NCBI GenBank assembly: GCA_937916125.1
Contig: CALGGE010000039.1
Coordinates: 1 to 13,698 of the forward strand
DNA: 13,698 nucleotides
Origin: an uncultured Elusimicrobia bacterium
GTDB lineage: Bacteria > Elusimicrobiota > Endomicrobiia > Endomicrobiales > Endomicrobiaceae
Direction: 5' to 3'
The notes beneath the pieces were generated by a model. It saw only the letters and a program-made list of their open reading frames with translations. It did no database searches and had not been told where the DNA came from. The position numbers and the translations under genes were made by a program. This document shows, in pieces, positions 1 to 7,489 of this stretch; positions within the stretch are counted from its first letter, which is position 1, and every line of letters begins with the position of its first letter.

Positions 1-185
1 AACGACAAAGACAACGAACGGCAACAACAATGTATAATGTATAATGTACAATGTACAATGAACGACAAAGACAACGAACGGCAACAACAATGTATAATGT
101 ATAATGTACAATGTATAATGAACGACAAAACGACAAACGGCAACGGCAATGTATAATGTACAATGTACAATGTATAATGAACGAC
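1..185. repeat. 60-bp tandem repeat array with internal TGTAYAA heptamers
   Basis: Bases 1-60 and 61-120 are the same 60-bp unit, differing only by C/T at unit position 56. A third, diverged 59-bp unit spans 121-179, and a decayed fourth start (AACGACGACGACC) follows. Each unit has an A/C-rich half (AACGACAAAG...) and a half made of four 7-bp repeats of TGTATAA or TGTACAA. The heptamer cores vary by C/T only, and TGTACA is a palindrome. The array probably continues past the left edge. It lies just downstream of galT, at the 3' end of the gene run. Short ORFs across it translate as MYNVQC-like peptides and are not credible genes. Similar heptamer arrays occur in intergenic DNA of other bacteria; no function can be read from the sequence. 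Confidence 0.93.
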
Positions 186-232
186 GACGACCAACTGCAA
201 CGACAAAAACTACTCAAACTTTTTCACTTAAA
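186..232. other. AT-rich spacer downstream of galT
   Basis: This short stretch lies between the repeat array and the galT stop. I looked on the minus strand for a hairpin followed by a T-run and found none. If the transcript ends here, it is by a rho-dependent route or by structure in the repeat array. Confidence 0.5.
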
Positions 233-1237
233 TTATATTTCTCTCAAGAACTTGGCGGAGTCTTCGGGAATAGTCGGGTTGACATACATCCCCGAAATCA
301 AATCAAATCCGCTATACTTTGTCAATCTCGGCACTATTTCCAAATGCCAATGATAATAATCCATTTTGTTTTCTTTTAAAGGATAAGAATGCAACATCAA
401 CGTATAAGATAACGTTCTGCCGAGAGCTTTATGAAGTTTTCTTATAACACCGATTGTTATCTCTGCAAAAGCTCCTATCTTATCTCTGTCGTTTAATATT
501 CTGTAATCAAACGTATGCTCTTTCGGAAATACCCACGTTTCAAAAGGGAACCTTGACGCAAAAGGAATAAACGAAATAAAACTTTCGTTTTCCATAACAA
601 TTCTCTTCTTGGACGATATTTCCTGATCAATTATATCGCAAAACAAACATCTTTCTTTATAGTCATAATATTTCCTTGCGGTATCAATTTCGGTTTTAAC
701 GGCTTTAGGCACGATGGGAAGCGCCACCAGCTGAAAATGAGGATGAATAACGGTTTCGCCGTCGAAAGGTCCGTGATTTCTGTAAGCCAAAATATATTCA
801 AGCCTTATATCATTTTTTAAATCGTTAATTCTGTCCTGCAATGCCAAAGTATCTGTTATAAAATTCTTTCTGTCGTTATACATAGTAACATAGTCGTGTT
901 CCTGAGATTCTATAAAAATTTCGTGAGCACCGACACCTCTCATTTTATCGTAGAGTCCTTCGGCTTTTCTGATAATATTCCCCTCTATGGTAAGAATAGG
1001 TTTATTGTTCGGTATTACTTTTATATGCCAGTTTTTACTGTCGGCGGAAATTCTGTTACCGTCTTTATCATAGCATGCTATGGGTCTCGGGATCAGTTTT
1101 TCGTTACCGACACAAAAAGGACATATACCAACAGTCTCGGTTTGAGCCTGCCGGCGAGGAATATCAAACTGAAAATCTCTTGTGTCGTTTATTATTACCC
1201 AACGTGCGGAAATAGGATCTTTTCTTAATTCTATCAT
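233..1237 (-). CDS. galT: galactose-1-phosphate uridylyltransferase (GalT, HIT-like fold)
   Basis: This enzyme exchanges UMP between UDP-glucose and galactose-1-phosphate in the Leloir pathway, in the cytoplasm. The 334-residue protein is close to the usual family length of about 350. It opens with ELRKDPISARWVII, the typical GalT start. It has a first CxxC (C39/C42, CPFCVGNE), GAHEIFIE (H105), the catalytic HPHxQ motif at 165-169 with nucleophile H167, a second CxxC (C197/C200) and HWHLEIVPR at 297-305. The 'NPTIPEDSAKFLR' ending also fits the family. The residue between the catalytic His and Gln is Phe (HPHFQ), where Ser or Gly is usual. It is the last gene of the run, 5 bp after the PorV-TPR gene. 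Its Shine-Dalgarno GGAG (1246-1249) lies in the upstream gene's last codons, so it is probably co-transcribed. No galK or galE is visible. A related nucleotidyltransferase such as ADP-glucose phosphorylase is the main alternative. Confidence 0.93.
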   Translation of the reverse strand: MIELRKDPISARWVIINDTRDFQFDIPRRQAQTETVGICPFCVGNEKLIPRPIACYDKDGNRISADSKNWHIKVIPNNKPILTIEGNIIRKAEGLYDKMRGVGAHEIFIESQEHDYVTMYNDRKNFITDTLALQDRINDLKNDIRLEYILAYRNHGPFDGETVIHPHFQLVALPIVPKAVKTEIDTARKYYDYKERCLFCDIIDQEISSKKRIVMENESFISFIPFASRFPFETWVFPKEHTFDYRILNDRDKIGAFAEITIGVIRKLHKALGRTLSYTLMLHSYPLKENKMDYYHWHLEIVPRLTKYSGFDLISGMYVNPTIPEDSAKFLREI

Positions 1238-1242
1238 AAAAA

Positions 1243-3405
1243 TTACTCCATGAGTTTTTCTAAGAGGCGTTTGGCTTCGGCTTTGTTCGGATCATACTGC
1301 AAAGATTTTCTGATAAGAACTTCCGCCTTATCCGTATAACCTGCAGAGAATTGCTGCAACGCCTGCTCATAATATTTCTGAGAAAGAGCTGTTCTTAACC
1401 TTTCATAATCCTTTTTCGCCTGCTCGTTCTTATCGTAGTAATCTACTGTTTCTTTATACAAATTGTAAGCACCTTCCCAATCTCCTTTGGACTCAAGTGC
1501 TTTTGCCTCGTTATAAATCTGTCTTGATATTGCAAGCTTTGATTTATCAAGATAACTGTTCGCCTGCTCGTTGTAGTTAAAATATTTGTTCTTATCCGCC
1601 AAAATTTTCAATTCTTCAAATGTTACTATTGCACCCTCGTAATCTTTCAAAGTAAACTGTTCCAAACCTTTATTATAAACGACTTTCATCTGCTCGGCAA
1701 CCTGCTTGTTGGTAACAAGCCCTTCTTCCTGTTGTTCGTCCTGTTCGTCAGTTCCTTTCAAAATTCTCACCTGTTCAGTGCATTCGTCGATAAAATCTTT
1801 GATATCTTCTCTGGACGGATCGGAAATGTATGCCGTATTGAAATAAGAAAGAGCCTTTTCATAATTCTGTTTTTCGTATTCCGCCAAACCTTGTTTAAAA
1901 ATGTTGTTTGCCTGAACGGAATTAACCTTATTGACTTTTATCTGAATTAATTCCAAATATCGATCGGCACCGGCATTTTCGGGATCTATTTCTTTAACTT
2001 TAAGGAACTCATCCTTAGCAAAAACAAATTCTCCGTTATCGTAATGTTTCATGGCTTTAAGCCAATGTTCGGTTATTTCTTTCTGATGATTTTTTCTGTT
2101 GATATAAACTTCCTGCTCGTGGATCTTTGCTTTTACTTCTTTAAGTCCGTTTTGTGCATGAGCATTGGTTTCGTCAAAATCAAGAGCTTTTCTGTAATTT
2201 TTTTCCGCCTTAACCAAATTGTTTCTTAACATCGCGGCATCGCCTCTGGCATTGTATTTTTCAACTTTGCCCGAAATATCTATATCGGACTGTTCCAAAT
2301 CATCCGATAAAAGAGAAAGATATTTTTTTGCTTCAACGTTGTCGGGATAAACCGCCAAAATATCTTCGAACTCTTTTCTTGCGGCAATGTAATCCTTTTT
2401 CGTGTAATAGTTTTTGGCTTTATTCAGATAATAGCCCGTGTAATGGTCATAGGCTTTGCCAGAATCGGGAATTTTACCGAAATATATTCCTATGGAAAAA
2501 ACATGCTGGTCGTCGTCGCTGTCCAAAATATCGGAAAATGCATAAGAAATATTTACTCTGTCAAATTCCAGCCCGAATCCCGCAGTAACACCTTTATTAA
2601 ATTCGTCTCTGTAATCTCTCCAGCCGAGCCTTACGGAGAAAGGATAAAACGGTTTGGCTTCCAAACCGCAAGCGTAAGCCATCTCCAAGTTATCAAAAAA
2701 CTTTATCATATCGGCAGATAAAGAAACATTGTAAGGTTCATAAACAAGATATCTTGCCGCAACGGTAAAATTCTGAGCCTGTTTCTGCGTATAAGATTTG
2801 CCCAAATAATCAAAATAACCGAAGTCCAAATCATTACCGATATTTTTTATCGCTATTGCTCCGGTCAAATTCCTGTCGATAAAAGACAGGTTGTATATTG
2901 CTCCCAAATCAAAACCGTACAATGTCATTGAATTGTCGTTCTGAAGAGAAATGTTATAAAATTTCAACGTGGCACCTATACCGCCTTTTTCGGTAAACAT
3001 CGGGTCGGTTTCAACCAAAGGATATACATAGTTCAATGCACCGGCAACGTACGATTTGTAATCGTAATATTCCGACTTATCGTTGAAATCCATACCCGAA
3101 ACATACACGGTAAAATTGCCGGCTTTTTCGGTAGGAATAACAACGCCCGCAGCCGCACCGTGATTGTTGTCAAAAAACGATATATAAGACAACTGAAGTT
3201 CTTTGGAAAAGTTTGTATAATTTGACGCCGGATTAACAAAAAAGCCGAACACCGACGGTGAAAGCGACAAAATACTTGCACCCATCGCCTGAGAGTACGG
3301 ATCGGGATTAAGTACATGTATTATATCATCCGTAGCTGCATAAAGCGGCTGACACACTAATAACGATACAAGAAGAAAATGAAAAATTTTATTTTTTAAA
3401 TTCAT
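1243..3405 (-). CDS. PorV/UPF0164-like outer-membrane barrel fused to TPR repeats
   Basis: This 720-residue exported protein has a signal peptide, probably cut after LYA (residue 23). The LLVC at 15-18 is not a proper lipobox. Residues about 30-310 resemble the PorV/UPF0164 barrel family: 'PYSQAMGASILSLSPSVFG' then 'NPAS' matches the family's MGGAF...NPAGL signature, followed by alternating aromatic/Gly beta strands ending near IGIYFG (310). Residues about 320-718 are helical TPR-like repeats, roughly at 325-360, 384-418, 448-480, 502-535, 575-605, 628-660 and 678-712, with an acidic Q/E linker near 551-563. The expected topology is a barrel in the outer membrane with the TPRs in the periplasm. 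PorV-type proteins are transport or shuttle proteins in type IX secretion, but many homologues have no known role. The start overlaps the receiver gene by 17 bp; a TGA directly precedes the ATG in frame, so no upstream start is possible. No good Shine-Dalgarno is present, so coupling is likely. Confidence 0.85.
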   Translation of the reverse strand: MNLKNKIFHFLLVSLLVCQPLYAATDDIIHVLNPDPYSQAMGASILSLSPSVFGFFVNPASNYTNFSKELQLSYISFFDNNHGAAAGVVIPTEKAGNFTVYVSGMDFNDKSEYYDYKSYVAGALNYVYPLVETDPMFTEKGGIGATLKFYNISLQNDNSMTLYGFDLGAIYNLSFIDRNLTGAIAIKNIGNDLDFGYFDYLGKSYTQKQAQNFTVAARYLVYEPYNVSLSADMIKFFDNLEMAYACGLEAKPFYPFSVRLGWRDYRDEFNKGVTAGFGLEFDRVNISYAFSDILDSDDDQHVFSIGIYFGKIPDSGKAYDHYTGYYLNKAKNYYTKKDYIAARKEFEDILAVYPDNVEAKKYLSLLSDDLEQSDIDISGKVEKYNARGDAAMLRNNLVKAEKNYRKALDFDETNAHAQNGLKEVKAKIHEQEVYINRKNHQKEITEHWLKAMKHYDNGEFVFAKDEFLKVKEIDPENAGADRYLELIQIKVNKVNSVQANNIFKQGLAEYEKQNYEKALSYFNTAYISDPSREDIKDFIDECTEQVRILKGTDEQDEQQEEGLVTNKQVAEQMKVVYNKGLEQFTLKDYEGAIVTFEELKILADKNKYFNYNEQANSYLDKSKLAISRQIYNEAKALESKGDWEGAYNLYKETVDYYDKNEQAKKDYERLRTALSQKYYEQALQQFSAGYTDKAEVLIRKSLQYDPNKAEAKRLLEKLME
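1246..1249 (-). promoter_or_regulatory. galT ribosome binding site (GGAG)
   Basis: GGAG sits 8 nt upstream of the galT ATG and overlaps the last Met-Glu codons of the upstream gene. This supports the chosen start and suggests translational coupling. Confidence 0.7.
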
Positions 3406-3775
3406 TCAATAAATTCTTTATCCTTTTTAAAGTATCTTCCATATTAACGGGCTTAAATATACAATCGTCCGCACCTTTATTAAACGCTTCATCAACGGTA
3501 GCTGCCGTATCGGAAGTATCCGCCGTTATCAACATTACCGGTATGGAAGAAATTCTTTCGTCTTTCTTTATTTCTTCTACTATTTCAAAGCCGGTCTTAT
3601 CCGGAAGATAAATATCCAATATTATCAGGTCCGGCATTACGGTAAAGATTTTCTCAAAACCGTCTTTAGCATTTATTTCGGTATAGACCTCGTATCCGGT
3701 CTCCTGCAAATTAGTACCGAATATCTCTAAAAAAGATTCGTTGTCGTCAATAACTAAAATTTTGTTCTGTGCCAT
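3389..3775 (-). CDS. single-domain response regulator (CheY-like receiver)
   Basis: The 128 residues form one complete receiver domain with no output domain. Key residues are visible: the acidic pair D10/D11 (VIDD), phospho-acceptor D54 in LIILDIYLP, T85 in LITA, and K108 in FKP. Such proteins act by binding partners after phosphorylation by a histidine kinase. No kinase is encoded nearby, so its phosphodonor is unknown. The gene follows the PP2C phosphatase by 15 bp and overlaps the PorV-TPR gene by 17 bp, so it is part of the same unit. The ATG has a clear GGGG Shine-Dalgarno 9 nt upstream. The receiver assignment is firm; its role is not, though its position suggests it works with the phosphatase and FHA proteins. 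Confidence 0.94.
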   Translation of the reverse strand: MAQNKILVIDDNESFLEIFGTNLQETGYEVYTEINAKDGFEKIFTVMPDLIILDIYLPDKTGFEIVEEIKKDERISSIPVMLITADTSDTAATVDEAFNKGADDCIFKPVNMEDTLKRIKNLLNEFKK

Positions 3776-3784
3776 TATATTTAT

Positions 3785-3788
3785 CCCC
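3785..3788 (-). promoter_or_regulatory. ribosome binding site of the receiver gene (GGGG)
   Basis: GGGG lies 9 nt upstream of the ATG at 3775, in the 15-bp gap after the phosphatase stop. It confirms the start of the receiver gene. Confidence 0.65.
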
Positions 3789-3790
3789 TT

Positions 3791-5221
3791 TTACATATTT
3801 TCAAAATATTTTTCCGGAACCATTATTATAACTCTGTCAGAAAGGGTTTTGCCCGTCTCAAAAGTCATACTTACGGCATCGATAAGTTTAAAATTATCGT
3901 TCAAAATTTTATAACCCGCCAGTCTGAGCGACACATCGTATTTCCCGACGGGAAGCCTAATTTCCAACGGTTTATATTCGGACAAGCCTATAAATTTACT
4001 CTGCTCGTCAACGGATATTTTAACACCTACGTTTGCCAACGGTTCCGTAAACGTATCGACATTTTTTATGACATCCTGCAACATTTGCATTTTAAAAACT
4101 TTTTCTTTAGTGCCTGCAATTTCTCTCAGTTTATCTTCGTTTATGGCTCGCACATCAAGCAGAATACCGGAAATATTCCCCGTAAGTTCAACTATATCTT
4201 TGGTATTTCTTTTGCTGATAAACGAATACGTAAACGCACCCAATATACACGCTATAACCAAAACTATTGCAATAAACAAAGGACTTTTTAATATATTTTT
4301 CTTCGTCGCTATTTTCGGTATCGGCACGGTAAAATTCTTCGAATATTTATGTATAAGAGAATCTTCTCTTACCGAAGAATGCGTTTGTTCCTCGTCAAAA
4401 ATTATTATATCTTTCTGTTGAACGGACTTATATTCTTCGCCAAGTTCCGTTATTTCTTTGGTACATACGGAAATAACCGTAGTATTATCTCTTCCGCCGG
4501 AATTATTGGCTGCCAAAATAAGTTCGGAAGAAATATCTTCGACGTTAGGCTTATGTAAATTTACGATATCGTTTATCGTAAAATCGGACAATTCTCCGTT
4601 CAATCCGTCGGTACACAAAATATATATGTCGCCGGGACGAATAAATTCCGACTTATAGTCCACCTTAACGGTTTCCATCGTCCCCAAAGCTCTCGTTATC
4701 ATACTTTGGAACTCGGCAACTTTTGAATCTTCCACGGTCATTTTACCGCTGTCTATCAATTCTCTTATTTTTGTGTGATCCTGAGAAAGCTGCTGAATTT
4801 TGCCGTTTCTTATTCTGTATATTCTGCTGTCGCCGACATTATAAATATGAACCAAATTTTTAGCTTCTTCTATCCATATTGCCGTGCAGGTCGTACCCAT
4901 ACCGGAAAGTTTCGGATATTTTTTGGTCATATTATACAATGCTCTGTTGGCGGTTTTTATAAGCGTTATCGGACGCAAAACGGCTTCGTCGTATTTTGCA
5001 TATTCGTCGCCCAAAATACTTATGCTGTCTTTCTTTGTAATTTTATCAAACAACGTCAATATTACATCCGTCGCGTACTTGCTGGCAAAATCACCGCATG
5101 CACCGCCCCCCATACCGTCGCAAACAAAGAAGAAATTATCTTCCTGCCTTACGCCGAAAAAATCCTGATTTTCCGTTCTTATAACACCCGTGCTGGTTTT
5201 TGCCGAATTCAATATTATCAT
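3791..5221 (-). CDS. membrane-anchored PP2C-family Ser/Thr phosphatase with PEGA-like tail
   Basis: Residues 1-255 are a PP2C (PPM/Stp1-type) metal-dependent protein phosphatase that removes phosphate from Ser/Thr. The core motifs are intact: RTENQD (15-20), DGMGGG (35-40), GMGTTCTA (108-115), NVGDSR (128-133), TDGL (204-207) and GRDNTT (243-248). A charged linker (about 255-313) leads to one transmembrane helix at 314-336. The remaining about 140 residues should be periplasmic; 'PLEIRLPVGKYDV...LAGYK' (418-438) resembles a PEGA beta domain. The catalytic part would face the cytoplasm. Bacterial PP2Cs usually oppose Hanks-type kinases; none is in the window. The start overlaps the FHA-protein stop as ATGA (5218-5221), so the two are translationally coupled and likely function together. 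The PP2C call is firm; the PEGA call is tentative. Confidence 0.93.
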   Translation of the reverse strand: MIILNSAKTSTGVIRTENQDFFGVRQEDNFFFVCDGMGGGACGDFASKYATDVILTLFDKITKKDSISILGDEYAKYDEAVLRPITLIKTANRALYNMTKKYPKLSGMGTTCTAIWIEEAKNLVHIYNVGDSRIYRIRNGKIQQLSQDHTKIRELIDSGKMTVEDSKVAEFQSMITRALGTMETVKVDYKSEFIRPGDIYILCTDGLNGELSDFTINDIVNLHKPNVEDISSELILAANNSGGRDNTTVISVCTKEITELGEEYKSVQQKDIIIFDEEQTHSSVREDSLIHKYSKNFTVPIPKIATKKNILKSPLFIAIVLVIACILGAFTYSFISKRNTKDIVELTGNISGILLDVRAINEDKLREIAGTKEKVFKMQMLQDVIKNVDTFTEPLANVGVKISVDEQSKFIGLSEYKPLEIRLPVGKYDVSLRLAGYKILNDNFKLIDAVSMTFETGKTLSDRVIIMVPEKYFENM

Positions 5222-7434
5222 AAATAAATAACCTTTACTCTTTTTTGAGCTTTTTTCAAAGATTTTCTTATTTTAATAAACAAGAAGAAAAATAAAACAA
5301 ATATACCGGCACCCATTTTTCCCATACATTTTGTTTTCAATTTATGTTGTGAGAAAGAAGATGTATGTTCGGCATTTGCCAAAAACATCGGCCATATTTT
5401 TAAATTTTTAATTGTTTTAACGTTGGTATTAATAACCTGTATCGAGTCCTGAATATTCGTGTAAAGAAGCTCTACCAGTCCGTCACCGTTAATATCAGCA
5501 ATCAACGGAGAAGACGTAATAGCCAAATTGCTTGCCTTTACGTAAGCCATAATTTCTATTTCTTTTCTCTTGACACTGCTCTTGGCAATTATTATTTTAC
5601 CGTCTTCCGTACCGAATACGAGTTCGGGAATACCGTCTTTATCAAAATCATATACCGAAGGAGAAGAGATTATTCTTCTTGCTTCGGGTATCGCCATTTT
5701 CCACATCAATTCACCGGAAGGATAAGACGTATCACCTTTCAACAACTGAACCGACCCGTTAGCGGAAACGACGGCAACATCATTTTTCCCGTCGCCGTTA
5801 AAATCCGCCACTACGGGGCATGAATTGAACTTTAAATTTGAAGGCGGTACCGGTTCGACAAAATATGTCCATTTTACGGAAAAATTGGAAGTGTCGATTG
5901 CCGAAATATACTGCGGAACATTCGACTGAACAATAACGTCATCTATACCGTCTCCGGTAATATCGCCCAATGCCGGAGCACCTGCAACAAGATGGGCTTT
6001 ACCGGTAGCATCGAAAAGATTAACGGTTTTTTTGGTTCTTGATTTTCCGTCGATAAAATATACTTTGCTGTCATAGTTTGCTATAACGACAAAAGGCGAA
6101 AAATCTTTTCTGGATAAAATTACCGGACTTGCATAAACAGGTCCGTCTATAAACTCGGTATATTTGGAATAGCTGCTGTCGAAACCCGGTGCATACAGGA
6201 AATGAACCGCACCGTCTTCGGAAACAACAACAATATCAAGTTTGTTATCGTCGTTAAGATCGCAAACCACAGGCGTAGTATCAATAATTCCGCCAAGCAC
6301 TTCTCTTCTTATAATATTACCGGTTTGTCCGTCTATAACATAAATTAACGAGAAGTCCGCAACGGCAACTATATCGGTATATCCGTCGTTATTTATATCT
6401 GCACCGACGAGCGACACTACACCGTTATTCGATATTTCAACCGGTTTCCACATTATTTCCCCGCCGGAACCGCTCCATGCATACAAAAAGCCCGCATTAC
6501 TGAGCATAGCGACATCATTTTTACCGTCGTTATCGAAATCCGCAATCAACGGCGTGGAAGTAATATCGTATTCCGAAGTATCAGCTTTCATGGGGATATC
6601 TTTGTTCCAGTCAATATTTAAAGACAGGTTTACTTTCGCGGGTGAACTGCTGAGCATAGAATAAGAAGAATAACCCTCATATATAAAGTATGCCGAAAAA
6701 ACCAATACCAAAAGCGTTATGAACAAATTAATAAATTTAAACAAACTTAAAATAAAAATTTTCTGTTTTGACGGAAGAGAATAATCCTGAGAAAAATAGT
6801 CAACTACTCTGAATATCGTTCTTCCTATGGAAATTTCGTCTTTCAAAGAAAGCCTTGTACTGTTAAGCTGTCCGAGCTTAACACCGTTTACGGCTATACC
6901 GCCGGTACTTCCTATATCGGTAATGGTATATTTACCCTGTATACCGCTTATTTTTGCATGACCTTTCGATACGGTCATATCGCCCAAAAGAACTATATCG
7001 TTTTCTATTCCTCTGGGAGAAAGATTCTCTCTTCCGACGAACGTATCTCCGTCGGCTTTCAAAAAATATTTCTTCCCGTAGAATTTACCGTAAACACCGA
7101 TAAGATAATATTGCGGAATTACGTCTTCGTCTTTGTTTAAAGCATCGTCCAAGAACAGTATTTTATGACTACCTATATAAATTTCGTCGCCGAAATTTAA
7201 AGTAGCTTCCGTTATCGAATGGGAATTAATCTGTGTTCCCATCATGGTATTTTGATCTTTTAAAATATACTGATTGTTTTCGTATATAATAGTACAATGT
7301 CTTTCGGAAACATTCTTGTCACGGACAACTACATCGTTGCCTCTTCTGCTGCCTATAAAAATTTTTGTTTTATTTTTCTTTACAAAATATTCGGCAAGAA
7401 TCTCTTCCTTTTTCTTTACTAATAATCTTGGCAT
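5218..7434 (-). CDS. double FHA-domain membrane protein with periplasmic FG-GAP beta-propeller
   Basis: This 738-residue protein has two cytoplasmic FHA domains, which bind phosphothreonine peptides. FHA1 is at about 24-95 (IGSR 27-30, SERH 43-46). FHA2 is at about 130-212 (VGRE 133-136, SKGH 156-159, GSTGGIAVNG 175-184). A transmembrane helix at about 226-252 leads to a propeller at 285-690. Eight FG-GAP/VCBS-like repeats are visible; seven carry a Ca-binding-type loop beginning near residues 299, 347, 392, 491, 544, 597 and 648 (e.g. DFNGDGKND), and one near 440-463 has lost it. 'WPMFLANAEHT' is a typical end of such propellers. A second hydrophobic segment (708-720) then a Lys/Arg-rich tail puts the C-terminus back in the cytoplasm. 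It is coupled by ATGA to the PP2C gene. It looks like a transmembrane adaptor linking a periplasmic ligand or protein to phospho-signalling; the ligand is unknown. Confidence 0.92.
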   Translation of the reverse strand: MPRLLVKKKEEILAEYFVKKNKTKIFIGSRRGNDVVVRDKNVSERHCTIIYENNQYILKDQNTMMGTQINSHSITEATLNFGDEIYIGSHKILFLDDALNKDEDVIPQYYLIGVYGKFYGKKYFLKADGDTFVGRENLSPRGIENDIVLLGDMTVSKGHAKISGIQGKYTITDIGSTGGIAVNGVKLGQLNSTRLSLKDEISIGRTIFRVVDYFSQDYSLPSKQKIFILSLFKFINLFITLLVLVFSAYFIYEGYSSYSMLSSSPAKVNLSLNIDWNKDIPMKADTSEYDITSTPLIADFDNDGKNDVAMLSNAGFLYAWSGSGGEIMWKPVEISNNGVVSLVGADINNDGYTDIVAVADFSLIYVIDGQTGNIIRREVLGGIIDTTPVVCDLNDDNKLDIVVVSEDGAVHFLYAPGFDSSYSKYTEFIDGPVYASPVILSRKDFSPFVVIANYDSKVYFIDGKSRTKKTVNLFDATGKAHLVAGAPALGDITGDGIDDVIVQSNVPQYISAIDTSNFSVKWTYFVEPVPPSNLKFNSCPVVADFNGDGKNDVAVVSANGSVQLLKGDTSYPSGELMWKMAIPEARRIISSPSVYDFDKDGIPELVFGTEDGKIIIAKSSVKRKEIEIMAYVKASNLAITSSPLIADINGDGLVELLYTNIQDSIQVINTNVKTIKNLKIWPMFLANAEHTSSFSQHKLKTKCMGKMGAGIFVLFFFLFIKIRKSLKKAQKRVKVIYL

Positions 7435-7441
7435 CTGCGTA

Positions 7442-7446
7442 CTCCC
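7442..7446 (-). promoter_or_regulatory. ribosome binding site of the FHA-propeller gene (GGGAG)
   Basis: GGGAG lies 7 nt upstream of the ATG at 7434 and confirms that start. It sits in the widest gap of the gene run (7435-7489, 55 bp). I saw no convincing -35/-10 pair in the gap. Confidence 0.7.
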
Positions 7447-7489
7447 GCTATATTCTTAAAAAATTGTATTCCGTTTATTTCGTTCCGTA

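Noticed and set aside
1..185. CRISPR array
   Set aside because: The units are contiguous with no unique spacers and contain a 7-bp subrepeat, so this is a plain tandem repeat.
111..379. Two plus-strand ORFs across the left repeat array (MYNVQC-like peptides)
   Set aside because: They are translations of the heptamer repeats, overlap each other in different frames and run into the 3' end of galT; no ribosome site or domain.
3333..3405. Lipoprotein signal in the PorV-TPR protein (LLVC)
   Set aside because: The residue before Cys is Val rather than Gly/Ala/Ser, and a good type I cleavage site (LYA-A) follows.
4775..5227. 150-residue plus-strand ORF opposite the PP2C gene
   Set aside because: It is antisense to conserved PP2C motifs and has no recognisable features; such shadows are common here because of codon bias.
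7435..7489. A promoter in the 55-bp gap before the FHA-propeller gene
   Set aside because: It is the widest gap in the run, but I see no -35/-10 pair at proper spacing; only the GGGAG ribosome site is supported.
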